Of a stretch of 64,000 bases of DNA, positions 17,035 through 25,174 are shown in pieces (the stretch's first letter is position 1; every line of letters starts with the position of its first letter). This DNA comes from Brevibacterium jeotgali (GTDB lineage Bacteria; Actinomycetota; Actinomycetes; Actinomycetales; Brevibacteriaceae), in contig NZ_FXZM01000009.1 of NCBI RefSeq assembly GCF_900169175.1, forward strand, positions 118,243 through 182,242, in the 5' to 3' direction. Both the position numbers and the translations under genes were made by a program. The notes beneath the pieces were generated by a model that searched no databases, was not told the origin of the DNA, and saw only the letters and a program-made list of their open reading frames with translations.

Positions 17035-19440
17035 ATGAGCACTTCGGACATGACCGCAGCAGACACACACTCAGCGGGCCCAGATGCGTCGACGACCGTC
17101 GACCCGACCCCGCAGGAGGACCTCGAGCTCCTCATCGGCGGGATGACCTGCGCCTCCTGCGCCGCCCGCGTGGAGAAGAAGCTCAACCGGGTGGACGGCG
17201 TCACCGCATCGGTGAACTACGCGACGGAGAAGGCGAACGTCTCCGCTCCCGCGGGCTTCGACCCGTTCGACCTCATCGAGGTGGTCGAGGCGACGGGATA
17301 CACGGCGGAGCTCTCCGGCGACGACGCTCTGGCAGAGGCGGACGCCCGTGCGGAGAAGGAACTGCGCGGGCTGCGCGTGCGCCTCATCGCGGCGATCGTC
17401 CTCACGGTCCCCGTCGTCCTCATGGCGATGGTGCCGCCGCTGCAGTTCGACTACTGGGGCTGGGTGTCGCTGGCGCTGACCGCACCCGTGTTCCTGTGGT
17501 CGGGGTGGCCGTTCCACGTCTCGACGGCTGTGAACCTCCGGCACCGCGCGGTCACGATGGACACCCTCATCACGGTGGGCACGTCCGCAGCGTTCCTGTG
17601 GTCACTCGCCGCCCTGGTGTTCGGCACCGCGGGGCATGCGGACATGCGCCACGGGTTCGATGTCACCCTCGACCTGGGCGGGCATGGCGGCGGCCTGGCG
17701 GACGTGTACTTCGAAGTGGTCGCAGGCGTCCTCACCTTCGTGCTGCTGGGCCGCTTCCTCGAGAAGCGGTCGAAGCGGTCCGCGGGCGCCGCGCTGCGCG
17801 CACTCCTGGAGCTGGGCGCGAAGGACGTCTCCCTCCTCCGCGACGGCGTCGAATCCCGGGTTCCGGTCGAGAGCCTGCGCGTGGGCGATGAGTTCGTCGT
17901 GCGTCCCGGCGAGACGATCGCGGCGGACGGCACCGTCCTGGATGGACGCTCCGCCGTCGACGCCTCGATGCTCACCGGCGAGTCCGTCCCCGTCGAGGTC
18001 GACGCGGGCGGCACCGTGTCGGGAGGGACCGTGAACGAGTCCGGCAGGCTGCTCGTGCGCACCGACCGCGTGGGTCGGGACACGCAGCTCGCCCGGATGG
18101 CGCAGCTCGTCGAGGAGGCGCAGTCCGGCAAGGCGGACGTCCAGCGGCTGGCCGACCGCGTGTCGGCCGTCTTCGTCCCGATCGCGATGGCGATCGCCGT
18201 CGTCACCTTCGCCGTCTGGCTGCTGCTGGGCTTCGGGTTCACCGCTGCGATGACCTCCGCAGTCGCCGTGCTCATCATCGCCTGCCCGTGCGCGCTCGGG
18301 CTCGCGACCCCCACCGCCCTGCTCGTGGGCACCGGCCGCGGGGCCCAGCTGGGCATCCTGATCCGCGGTCCCGAGGTCCTCGAGACCGCACGTGGAATCG
18401 ACACGATCGTGCTCGACAAGACCGGCACCGTCACGACGGGGACGATGACCGTCGCCGAGGTCGTCCTCGCCGACGCGGTCGATCCCGCTGCATTCCTGCG
18501 GTTGGCCGGCGCCCTGGAGTCAGGGTCCGAGCACCCGGTCGCCCGGGCCGTCGTCGACCACGCCCGTGCCACGCTGCCCGAGTCCTCTCCCCTGCCGCCG
18601 GTCTCCGCGTTCGAGAACGTCCGCGGTCGCGGCGTCCGCGGGACCGTCGACGGCCACGAGGTCCTCGCCGGCCGCGCGCTCCTGTTCGACGAGGCCGGGT
18701 GGACCGTCACCGGCGAGCTGCAGGCCGCGTTCGACGCCGCCGGTCCTCGCGGGCGCACCGCGATGATCGTCGGCTGGGACGGCCGGGCGCGGGGCGTGGT
18801 GCTCACCGCCGACACCGTGAAGGAGTCTTCTGCGCAGGCCGTCGCGCGCTTCCACGCACAGGACCTGCGGGTCGTCCTGCTCACCGGAGACAATCAGGAC
18901 GTCGCCCGGGACGTCGCCTCGCAGACCGGCATCGATGACGTCGTGGCAGACGTGCTGCCGGAGGACAAGGTCGACCACATCAGCCGACTCCAGGTCCGCG
19001 GCAGGGTCGTCGCGATGGTGGGCGACGGTGTGAACGATGCGCCGGCCCTCGCCTCGGCCGATCTGGGGCTGGCGATGGGAACGGGGACGGACGCGGCGAT
19101 CGAAGCCGCTGACGTCACGCTGGTCGCCGGTGATCTCATGGCCGCGGCAGACGCGATCGACCTGTCGCGGCGTACGCTGCGCACGATCCGCGGAAACCTC
19201 TTCTGGGCGTTCGCATACAATGCAGCGGCGATCCCGCTCGCGGCGCTGGGACTGCTGAATCCGATGATCGCAGGCGCCGCGATGGCATTCTCGTCGGTGT
19301 TCGTCGTGACGAACAGCCTGCGCCTGCGCGGTTTCACACTCGGCGGATCGCGGCGGGCCCGGACGGCCGGCACCCCGTCGGCAGAGCAGACGGTCGACCA
19401 CCGTCGCACCGACACGACCGATCGGAAGGAACACGCATGA
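17035..19440 (+). CDS. copA: Copper-exporting P1B-type ATPase
   Basis: This inner-membrane ATPase of 801 residues pumps Cu(I) out of the cell. One N-terminal heavy-metal domain carries GMTCASC (metal cysteines 39 and 42). The transmembrane CPC motif is in IIACPCALGLATPTALL. DKTGTVTTG holds the phosphorylated aspartate, SEHPVARAV is the HP motif, and GDGVNDAPALASADLG is the hinge. A frame open to 16108 is spurious. The ATG at 17035 has a GGAAGGAA ribosome-binding site and lies just after the operator-promoter. It overlaps csoR by four bases, so the pump and its regulator form one autoregulated operon. No separate CopZ chaperone gene is seen. Confidence 0.96.
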   Translation: MSTSDMTAADTHSAGPDASTTVDPTPQEDLELLIGGMTCASCAARVEKKLNRVDGVTASVNYATEKANVSAPAGFDPFDLIEVVEATGYTAELSGDDALAEADARAEKELRGLRVRLIAAIVLTVPVVLMAMVPPLQFDYWGWVSLALTAPVFLWSGWPFHVSTAVNLRHRAVTMDTLITVGTSAAFLWSLAALVFGTAGHADMRHGFDVTLDLGGHGGGLADVYFEVVAGVLTFVLLGRFLEKRSKRSAGAALRALLELGAKDVSLLRDGVESRVPVESLRVGDEFVVRPGETIAADGTVLDGRSAVDASMLTGESVPVEVDAGGTVSGGTVNESGRLLVRTDRVGRDTQLARMAQLVEEAQSGKADVQRLADRVSAVFVPIAMAIAVVTFAVWLLLGFGFTAAMTSAVAVLIIACPCALGLATPTALLVGTGRGAQLGILIRGPEVLETARGIDTIVLDKTGTVTTGTMTVAEVVLADAVDPAAFLRLAGALESGSEHPVARAVVDHARATLPESSPLPPVSAFENVRGRGVRGTVDGHEVLAGRALLFDEAGWTVTGELQAAFDAAGPRGRTAMIVGWDGRARGVVLTADTVKESSAQAVARFHAQDLRVVLLTGDNQDVARDVASQTGIDDVVADVLPEDKVDHISRLQVRGRVVAMVGDGVNDAPALASADLGLAMGTGTDAAIEAADVTLVAGDLMAAADAIDLSRRTLRTIRGNLFWAFAYNAAAIPLAALGLLNPMIAGAAMAFSSVFVVTNSLRLRGFTLGGSRRARTAGTPSAEQTVDHRRTDTTDRKEHA

Positions 19441-19826
19441 ACGAGAGCGCCGACGCCCAGGACACGACCCAGCAGGCGACTCAGAGGACGGCCCCCGAGG
19501 AGTCGCACGCTCAGGCGAGCACCGCCTCGGCGTCGGGGCACTCCCACGGCTACTCCGGCGACAAGGCTCGCCTCCTGGCGCGTCTGAGCCGGATCGAGGG
19601 GCAGGTGCGCGGCATCGCCCGCATGATCGAGGACGACAAGTACTGCATCGACGTCCTCACGCAGATCAGTGCGACGAGCTCCGGGCTGGAGAACGTGGCG
19701 CTCGTGCTGCTCGAGGATCATCTGGCGCACTGCGTCGTCGACGCCGCGCGCTCCGGCTCGCCCGAGGAGGCCGAGCAGAAGGTGACGGAGGCCGCTGACG
19801 CGATCAGGAGGCTCGTGAAGTCCTGA
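19437..19826 (+). CDS. csoR: Copper-sensing repressor CsoR
   Basis: This is a 129-residue all-helical repressor of the CsoR/RcnR family. The Cu(I) ligands are at Cys70, His95 and Cys99, with exactly the 25- and 4-residue spacing of the family. The core starts at GYSGDKARLLARLSRIEGQV. The first 40 residues are an extra, probably disordered tail with three His (24, 35, 37) that could bind metal. The ATGA overlap with copA couples translation. It should bind the palindrome at 16934-16950 and be released by copper. Confidence 0.95.
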   Translation: MNESADAQDTTQQATQRTAPEESHAQASTASASGHSHGYSGDKARLLARLSRIEGQVRGIARMIEDDKYCIDVLTQISATSSGLENVALVLLEDHLAHCVVDAARSGSPEEAEQKVTEAADAIRRLVKS

Positions 19827-19867
19827 CCCGACCGGTCGTCCGGGAAGAATCCACGACCCCGACCCTG

Positions 19868-19993
19868 TCAGTGCGGGCAGACGAACAACCGGTGCTCGTC
19901 GACGAGGTCGGCGTCGAGGAGAGCGTGCGCCGGCCGGATGCTGCCGGTGAAGGAGGCAGGCCCCACTGCAGACGGGACGTCGGAGTGGGAGGA
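19868..19993 (-). pseudogene. C-terminal fragment of a DHFR-like (RibD_C) reductase
   Basis: Between csoR and the TM2 gene the minus strand has a 41-codon open stretch. Its last half reads GSIRPAHALLDADLVDEHRL then FVCPH and a TGA stop. The ALL.ADLVDE.RLFV.P pattern is typical of the last third of dihydrofolate-reductase-like proteins, where VVLG normally follows. A TGA closes the frame upstream, so nothing longer can be read. I take it as a decayed remnant. It is short, so chance similarity is not excluded. Confidence 0.45.
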
Positions 19994-20031
19994 TCAGGTG
20001 AACGCCTGAGGCCCGCACACAAGGAGTCGCC

Positions 20032-20262
20032 GTGTCCCACCCTGTTCTGCCCGCCAAGGACGAAGGCCTCGCCCTCGTCCTCACGATCCTCGGATTCTTC
20101 TTCGTCGCGGGCCTCCAGTACTTCTACATCGGAAAGATCTTCACGGGGATCCTCTTCCTGCTCACGCTGGGCTTCCTCTACGTCGGCACGATCATCTCGC
20201 TCTTCACGATCCGCGGCGAGACCCGCCGGGTGAACGCGAGGCGCGCCTACGGCTATTCGTGA
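20032..20262 (+). CDS. Small TM2-like membrane protein
   Basis: This is a 76-residue protein with two hydrophobic hairpin segments (about 14-32 and 38-58). The intervening sequence LQYFYIGKIFTGILF resembles the TM2 domain turn. The GTG start follows an AAGGAG ribosome-binding site. The C-terminus is basic (RGETRRVNARR). The role is unknown. A hairpin terminator follows. Confidence 0.75.
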   Translation: MSHPVLPAKDEGLALVLTILGFFFVAGLQYFYIGKIFTGILFLLTLGFLYVGTIISLFTIRGETRRVNARRAYGYS

Positions 20263-20296
20263 AACGTCCAACGCCCCTGGCACCGGACGCGCACGA

Positions 20297-20334
20297 GGCC
20301 GCTCGCCAGACACCGCACCCGGTGGTGAGCGGCC
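20297..20334 (+). terminator. Hairpin after the TM2-like gene
   Basis: GGCCGCTC (20297-20304) pairs with GAGCGGCC (20327-20334). CACCG (20311-20315) with CGGTG (20320-20324) forms an inner stem. No T-tract follows. Confidence 0.5.
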
Positions 20335-20416
20335 GTGATCGCAGTCGACCGCGTGCACGCCGTTCGACTCTCACGTCGGGCGGTGCTGGCTGAGGAGTAC
20401 GCAGTATGCTCGAACC

Positions 20417-21451
20417 GTGAACGCGGAGCCGAGACCCGCAATGCGCGCCGTCGTCCAGCGCGGCTACGGCCCACCGGCCGAGGTGCTGCGGGTCCGCGAT
20501 GTCTGCCGGCCCGCGCCGGGCGAGGGCGAGGTGCTGGTCCGGGTGCGCGCGGCGTCGGTGCACCCGGACGTGTGGCACGTCGTCGCGGGGCTGCCGCGGG
20601 TCCTGCGCCTCATGGGCTCTGGACTCAGGCGCCCCTCGCCGGCTGTCCCGGGCACGGACGTGGCGGGGACGATCGCGGCGGTCGGCGCCGGCGTGCACCA
20701 GTTCGCGGCGGGAGACGAGGTCTTCGGCGAAACGACCGCGGGGATGCAGTGGCGCAACGGCGGCGCGTACGCCGAATACGTCGTCGCCCAGGCGGACGGC
20801 CTGGCGACCAAGCCTTCTGACACCACCTTCGAACAGGCCGCGACCGTCCCGACGGCGGGACTCATCGCGCTTCTCAACCTCCCCGACCTCGAGACCTGGG
20901 AACCGGGCAGACGCGTGCTCGTGATCGGTGCGGCCGGAGGGGTGGGCGCCATCGCCGTGCAGCTCGCCCGCACAGCGGGAGCCCAGGTGACCGGTGTCGA
21001 CCACTCGAGCAAGCTCGACCTGCTGCGCGGCCTGGGAGCCAGCCGGGTCGTGGACTACACGCAAGACGACGTGACGCAGGGCGGGGAGAGCTACGACCTG
21101 GTGTTCGACGTCGCCGGCGTCCGCCCGTACGCCGCCTATCGGCCGATCCTCACCGCCCGCGGCCGGTATGTGGTCATCGGGCACGACCACTTCGGCGCCC
21201 GGGGACGGCGACTGCTCGGCAGTGTGCCGCGGATGATCGGGCTGATGGCCCGCTCCTTCGTCGACCCCCGCCTCCCCCGGCCGACTGCGGCGCCGGGCCG
21301 CAGGGAGTCGATGGCGCGCCTGCAGGAGCTGCTCGCCGATGGACGACTCACACCGGTCGTGGACCGCACCTTCCAGCTGGAGCAGGCAGGCGAGGCCATC
21401 GGGCACCTGGCGTCCGGTGCCGCCCGGGGACGCGTGGTCGTCGTGCCGTAG
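20417..21451 (+). CDS. NAD(P)-dependent medium-chain dehydrogenase, quinone oxidoreductase type
   Basis: This is a 344-residue MDR protein. The N-terminal GroES-like domain contains GEVLVRVRAASVHPDVWHVV and PAVPGTDVAGTIAAVG. The Rossmann domain has VLVIGAAGGVGAIAVQLAR near residue 170. The cysteine cluster of the structural zinc in alcohol dehydrogenases is missing. It is therefore a zinc-free quinone-oxidoreductase or RTN4IP1-like reductase acting on an unknown enone or quinone. GTG at 20417 lies 6 bases after TATGCT (20405-20410), a leaderless signature. An ATG nine codons downstream is the alternative. Confidence 0.87.
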   Translation: MNAEPRPAMRAVVQRGYGPPAEVLRVRDVCRPAPGEGEVLVRVRAASVHPDVWHVVAGLPRVLRLMGSGLRRPSPAVPGTDVAGTIAAVGAGVHQFAAGDEVFGETTAGMQWRNGGAYAEYVVAQADGLATKPSDTTFEQAATVPTAGLIALLNLPDLETWEPGRRVLVIGAAGGVGAIAVQLARTAGAQVTGVDHSSKLDLLRGLGASRVVDYTQDDVTQGGESYDLVFDVAGVRPYAAYRPILTARGRYVVIGHDHFGARGRRLLGSVPRMIGLMARSFVDPRLPRPTAAPGRRESMARLQELLADGRLTPVVDRTFQLEQAGEAIGHLASGAARGRVVVVP

Positions 21452-21478
21452 CCGTCGCTGGTCTGACCGACGACGCTC

Positions 21479-21555
21479 TGGTGCCCCCACTGGGATTCGA
21501 ACCCAGACTGAATCGATTTTAAGTCGACTGCCTCTGCCGATTGGGCTATGAGGGC
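21479..21555 (-). tRNA. tRNA with anticodon UAA (leucine, UUA codon), short variable loop
   Basis: A cloverleaf is clear on the minus strand. The acceptor GCCCTCA pairs with TGGGGGC. The anticodon stem GTCGA/TCGAT carries loop CTTAAAA, so the anticodon is UAA. The T arm is CTGGG-TTCGAAT-CCCAG. CCA is encoded at 21481-21479. The variable loop is only about 5 bases, a class I shape, whereas leucine tRNAs normally have a long variable arm. The identity as tRNA-Leu therefore rests on the anticodon alone. Confidence 0.85.
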
Positions 21556-21561
21556 ATGGTC

Positions 21562-22077
21562 TCAGACTAGCGGGTGCCTGTCATCCGTCTGCACGGTGCC
21601 CCGCGTGCCCTTCCGTCGCTTCGCGGGCCACGCGATCGCGAGCACGAGGATGACCGCCGCGGCGACTGCGATTCCCACGGTGAAGACCGGCGCATGGTCG
21701 TACGCGAGCCCGATCGCCCGGAAGCCCGCGAATCCCACGAGGGAGTACACGGTCGCCCATCCCGCTCCCCCGACCAGCAGCGCCGCGATGTAGCGCGGCC
21801 ACGGCATCAGAGTCGTGCCGGCCGCGAGGTTCGCAAGCGTCTGGAACCCGATCGTCAGGAAGCTCGCGGCCACGACGGGAGCCCCGAAGCGGTTCACCCG
21901 GGCTTCTGCACGCGCATACTTCTCCGACGCGAGCATCGCGCGGACCCGCGGCGACTTCGCCAGTCCCCCGCGACCGAGCCGCCCCAGTGCATACGTCGCG
22001 CCCGCCCGGCAGAGGATGATGCCGTACATGATGAGCCAGACCAGGAGGAAGGGCAGGTTCCACGTCGTCGGATCCAT
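21562..22077 (-). CDS. DedA/VTT-like membrane protein
   Basis: This is a 171-residue inner-membrane protein with four or five hydrophobic segments. The stretch AEARVNRFGAPVVAASFLTIGFQTLANLAAGTT resembles the VTT domain of DedA proteins, including the re-entrant region. It is shorter than typical DedA (about 200 residues). Some DedA proteins flip undecaprenyl phosphate or phospholipids, but the role here is unknown. The ATG has an AGAGGAG ribosome-binding site. An iron-box-like sequence lies 41 bp upstream of the start. Confidence 0.7.
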   Translation of the reverse strand: MDPTTWNLPFLLVWLIMYGIILCRAGATYALGRLGRGGLAKSPRVRAMLASEKYARAEARVNRFGAPVVAASFLTIGFQTLANLAAGTTLMPWPRYIAALLVGGAGWATVYSLVGFAGFRAIGLAYDHAPVFTVGIAVAAAVILVLAIAWPAKRRKGTRGTVQTDDRHPLV

Positions 22078-22117
22078 GCCACTCCTCTCTGCGGCCGTGC
22101 CGCGCGCGACGACTCAT

Positions 22118-22136
22118 CCAGGCAAGCCTATCCTCA
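22118..22136. promoter_or_regulatory. DtxR/IdeR-like box, weak
   Basis: The core AGGCAAGCCTATCCT matches 12 of 15 positions of the DtxR/IdeR core AGGTTAGCCTAACCT. On the minus strand the same site contains TAGGCT, a possible -10 for the DedA-like gene, so a bound repressor would cover the promoter. The flanks match poorly. Confidence 0.35.
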
Positions 22137-22219
22137 CAACAGGAGGAGAGGGGCCGATCATCCTGCCGCTCATCCGCACCCCGCTGCACCCCCGTCCGCC
22201 TGCGCCCGTGACAACGCGA

Positions 22220-22249
22220 AGCGGCCCCGGACCGCAGTCCGGAGCCGCT
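22220..22249 (-). terminator. Hairpin downstream of ndh
   Basis: AGCGGC and CCGGAC pair with GTCCGG and GCCGCT around a CGCA loop, interrupted by one C/A mismatch. It lies 55 bases after the ndh stop codon. The rest of 22137-22304 shows nothing else. Confidence 0.65.
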
Positions 22250-22304
22250 CTCGACCCTCCCGGTTCCACACCCGCCCGGGTGCAGGACCGTTCAGAACCC
22301 GCCG

Positions 22305-23678
22305 TCAGGCATTCGCCTTCTCCTTCTGAGGAGCAGGCTTCGAGTTCGCCGCTTCGACGAATGCACGGCGCGGCACGTCGACGTCCTTGAGAGCAGTGAG
22401 GTCGCGGCCCATGACCGTGTTGATGACCCAGTTGCCGAAGACGCGGGCGGAGCGCTCACACGTGGGGATCGCGTAGCCGTGGTACAGGCGGTGCAGTGCC
22501 CACGCGATCGGACCGCGCAGCTCCACGCTGCCCATCTGCGCGACTCCCTTGAACAGGCCCATGCCGGCCACGGCGCCCAGGGACTTGTGGAAGTACTGCG
22601 TGAAGACCGTCTCTCCGCGCATGGCGGCCAGCAGGTTCTTCGCCAGCACCGGCGCCTGCCGCATGGCGTGCTGCGCGTTGGGCACGCAGAAGCCTCCGGG
22701 GCCCTCACCGGACAGGTCCGGGACGGCGGCGTTGTCGCCGGCGGCCCACGCGCCGTCGACGACGCCCTCTTCGTTCTCGACGCGCAGATCCGCACGGACC
22801 GTGATCCGACCGCGCTCATCCAGGGGGAGGTCGGAGTCGATGAGGATCGGGTTCGCCTTGACGCCCGCGTTCCACACGACGAGGTCGGCGTCGAACTCTT
22901 CACCGTTCGACAGCTTGATGTGCTTGTCGGTGCAGTCCTCCAGGAAGGTCTCGAGGTAGACGTCGACGCCGCGCTCGCGCAGGTGGTCGACGACCCAGCG
23001 AGCCTGTGCCTCGCCCACCTCGGGCATCACACGACCGAGTGCCTCGACGAGCACGAAGCGGATGTCCGCCTCTGTGAGCGTGTCGTACTGGGCCACGGCG
23101 GCCCGCGCCAGGTCCTCGAGCTCCGCGAGTGATTCGATGCCCGCGAAGCCGCCCCCGACGAACACGAACGTGAGCGCCTTGCGGCGTTCCGCGTCGTCCT
23201 CCATGAGCGATGCCTCGGCGAGGCGATTGAGGACGTGGTCGCGCAGCGCGATGGCCTCTTCGATGCGCTTGAGGCCGATGCCCTCTTCTGCGAGGCCCGG
23301 GATGGGCAGTGCACGCGGCACCGCGCCGGACGCCAGCACGATCTGGTCGTAGTCGAGCTCGAAGGCCTCGTAGCCCTCCTGCTCGATGACGACGAACTTC
23401 TTGTCGTGGTTGATGTTCGCGACGGATCCTGTGATGACCTCAGCCCCCCGCAGGTGGCTGCGCAGCGGAACGACCGCGTGGCGCGGTTCGATGTTCCCGC
23501 CGGCGACCTCAGGCAGGAACGGCGCGTAGGTGAGGTACGGGTTCGGGTCGACCACCGTCACCGTGGCTTCACCCCGCCCGAGGTCCTTGAGGAGATTCTG
23601 GGCTGTCACGAAGCCCAGGTAGCCACCGCCGACGATGAGGATGCGCGGACGCAGAGCGTTGTTTCTGATGAGAGCCAT
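22305..23678 (-). CDS. ndh: Type II NADH dehydrogenase
   Basis: This is a 457-residue single-subunit membrane-associated NADH:menaquinone oxidoreductase that does not pump protons. The FAD loop is ILIVGGGYLGFVTAQNLLKD (about residue 14). The NADH loop is FVFVGGGFAGIESLAEL near residue 170. ASGAVPRALPIPG and WAAGDNAAVPDL complete the family pattern. The ATG is preceded by AGGA 7 bases upstream. Immediately upstream lies a near-perfect Rex-type operator that overlaps the stop of the subtilase gene, so expression is probably tied to the NADH/NAD ratio. Confidence 0.95.
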   Translation of the reverse strand: MALIRNNALRPRILIVGGGYLGFVTAQNLLKDLGRGEATVTVVDPNPYLTYAPFLPEVAGGNIEPRHAVVPLRSHLRGAEVITGSVANINHDKKFVVIEQEGYEAFELDYDQIVLASGAVPRALPIPGLAEEGIGLKRIEEAIALRDHVLNRLAEASLMEDDAERRKALTFVFVGGGFAGIESLAELEDLARAAVAQYDTLTEADIRFVLVEALGRVMPEVGEAQARWVVDHLRERGVDVYLETFLEDCTDKHIKLSNGEEFDADLVVWNAGVKANPILIDSDLPLDERGRITVRADLRVENEEGVVDGAWAAGDNAAVPDLSGEGPGGFCVPNAQHAMRQAPVLAKNLLAAMRGETVFTQYFHKSLGAVAGMGLFKGVAQMGSVELRGPIAWALHRLYHGYAIPTCERSARVFGNWVINTVMGRDLTALKDVDVPRRAFVEAANSKPAPQKEKANA

Positions 23679-23695
23679 AGCCTCATCCTAAAGGC

Positions 23696-23713
23696 TTGTG
23701 AAACTTTTCACTA
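23696..23713 (-). promoter_or_regulatory. Rex-type operator upstream of ndh
   Basis: TTGTGAAACTTTTCACTA matches the Rex consensus TTGTGAA-N4-TTCACAA at all but one position. It ends 18 bases from the ndh start codon. Rex represses ndh in Streptomyces and other Gram-positives when NADH is low, and the same role is inferred here. Confidence 0.75.
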
Positions 23714-25171
23714 GCCGTCGCCGCGAGTACCCTCGGCCACACCTGCGGGCGCTCCGGCAGGCGGCTCCGCCGCCGCACCGGCCTTCGCCGAGCCACGGAC
23801 GGGATCCTGTCCCGCACGCCGCGCACGGACTCCCACGACGAGTGCCCCCGTCAGCAGCGCTGCGCCGATGACACCGCCGCCGATCAGTACCGATGGTCCC
23901 AGCACCTGTCGCGGCGCGTGTGCTGCGGCGACGGTCCCATCGCTGCGGCCGGCCTCGTGCGTCGCGTCGTCCTGAGCGGCGGCGGATTCCTCACCGGCGC
24001 GAGCGCTCTCCGAGTCCGCCTCGCCACGACGGTGCATCTGCACCCACTCCGAGAGCTGCTCCCCAGCGGAGGGCACATCGTCGTCCGGTTCCCACTCGAG
24101 GGCGGCGGCGGGGTCGATCCTGCCGTATCCCACGATCGGGTCAGGCTCCTCGTAGGTGCCCTGCCCCTCGTAGCCCTCGACCGCTCCGGCGGTCTCATTG
24201 AGAGCGGCGACGACCTCGTCGGCGGACCAGTCCGGGTGCGCTGACCTCAGCAGCGCCGCGATCCCGGACACCACGGGGGCCGCGAACGAGCAACCGTCAG
24301 CCGTGCCGTATCCGCCGTCCCAGAACGGGACGGGAATGTCCTCAGCCGGCCCCATGAGGTCCACCGCGGTGCCCGGTGCGGTCGACGTGTCCCGAATGGC
24401 GCCGGACTGGGTCAGTCCTCCGACGCCCACGACTCCGGGGACCGTCGCGGGCGACCACGCCTGGGTCGCCCCCTGCGACCGGTTGCCCACGCACGCGATG
24501 ACGACCGCGTCGTGCTCATAGGCGTAGGCGAAGGCCTCGTCCCACGTCTGCGGCCACGACGGATCGTCCCAGCCCAGGGACATGTTGATGACGGAGGCGT
24601 CGCTGTCCACGGCCCAGCGCAGCGCCCTCTCCGCCTGCACGCGCGTGGACTGGGCGGCCGACGGGGCGCCCCCGCCCAACCACACCGACGCCGAGGCGAT
24701 CTTCGCCTCCGGCGCCACTCCCATCGGACCGCTGCCGGTCCCGCTGCCGGCGACGACGCCGGCCACAGCAGTGCCGTGGTGGATGATGCTCTCCGCACCG
24801 ACGGGCTCCGTCCCGTCCTTACCCGCACCGGAGAAGTCCCGCGAGGCGGTCACCCGATCGCTGAGGTTCTCGTGGTCGTCGTTCACGCCGGAGTCGATGA
24901 CGGCCACCGTGACGCCGTCGCCCCGGGTCGTCTCCCAGAGTTCGGGGATGTCGTAGTCGTCCATGAACCACTGGCCCGGTCCGGGCTCCGCCTCATCGTT
25001 CGTCAGCGCCTCTGCAGCGCTGGCGGACCCGCCGAAGATCGTGGCGGCGACGAGCCCCAGTGCGGCCAGGATCGCCAGCAGCTGGAGGACGCGGGCTCTC
25101 AGACGGCGCCCGCGCTCTCTGCGTCGACGCCGCTCATACGGCGGTTCATGGTTCCCGCTTCGCCGTGACAT
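23711..25171 (-). CDS. Membrane-anchored subtilisin-family serine protease
   Basis: This is an S8 peptidase of 486 residues. An arginine-rich N-terminus and a signal or anchor segment (about 29-50) precede the catalytic domain. The triad is Asp93 (DSG), His132 (HHGTAVAG) and Ser295 (GCSFAAP), with Asn230 as oxyanion residue. An acidic linker (about 360-420) and a C-terminal membrane segment (425-448) with a basic cytoplasmic tail follow. The architecture is that of mycosins, but no type VII secretion genes are nearby. It starts 3 bp after the ppx stop, so it is the last gene of the ftsB-DUF501-ppx operon. The substrate is unknown. Confidence 0.9.
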   Translation of the reverse strand: MSRRSGNHEPPYERRRRRERGRRLRARVLQLLAILAALGLVAATIFGGSASAAEALTNDEAEPGPGQWFMDDYDIPELWETTRGDGVTVAVIDSGVNDDHENLSDRVTASRDFSGAGKDGTEPVGAESIIHHGTAVAGVVAGSGTGSGPMGVAPEAKIASASVWLGGGAPSAAQSTRVQAERALRWAVDSDASVINMSLGWDDPSWPQTWDEAFAYAYEHDAVVIACVGNRSQGATQAWSPATVPGVVGVGGLTQSGAIRDTSTAPGTAVDLMGPAEDIPVPFWDGGYGTADGCSFAAPVVSGIAALLRSAHPDWSADEVVAALNETAGAVEGYEGQGTYEEPDPIVGYGRIDPAAALEWEPDDDVPSAGEQLSEWVQMHRRGEADSESARAGEESAAAQDDATHEAGRSDGTVAAAHAPRQVLGPSVLIGGGVIGAALLTGALVVGVRARRAGQDPVRGSAKAGAAAEPPAGAPAGVAEGTRGDG

Positions 25172-25174
25172 GGA

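Noticed and set aside
23685..23690. TAGGAT before ndh as a -10 box
   Set aside because: It overlaps the position needed for the ribosome-binding site (AGGA, 7 bases before ATG), which is the better reading.
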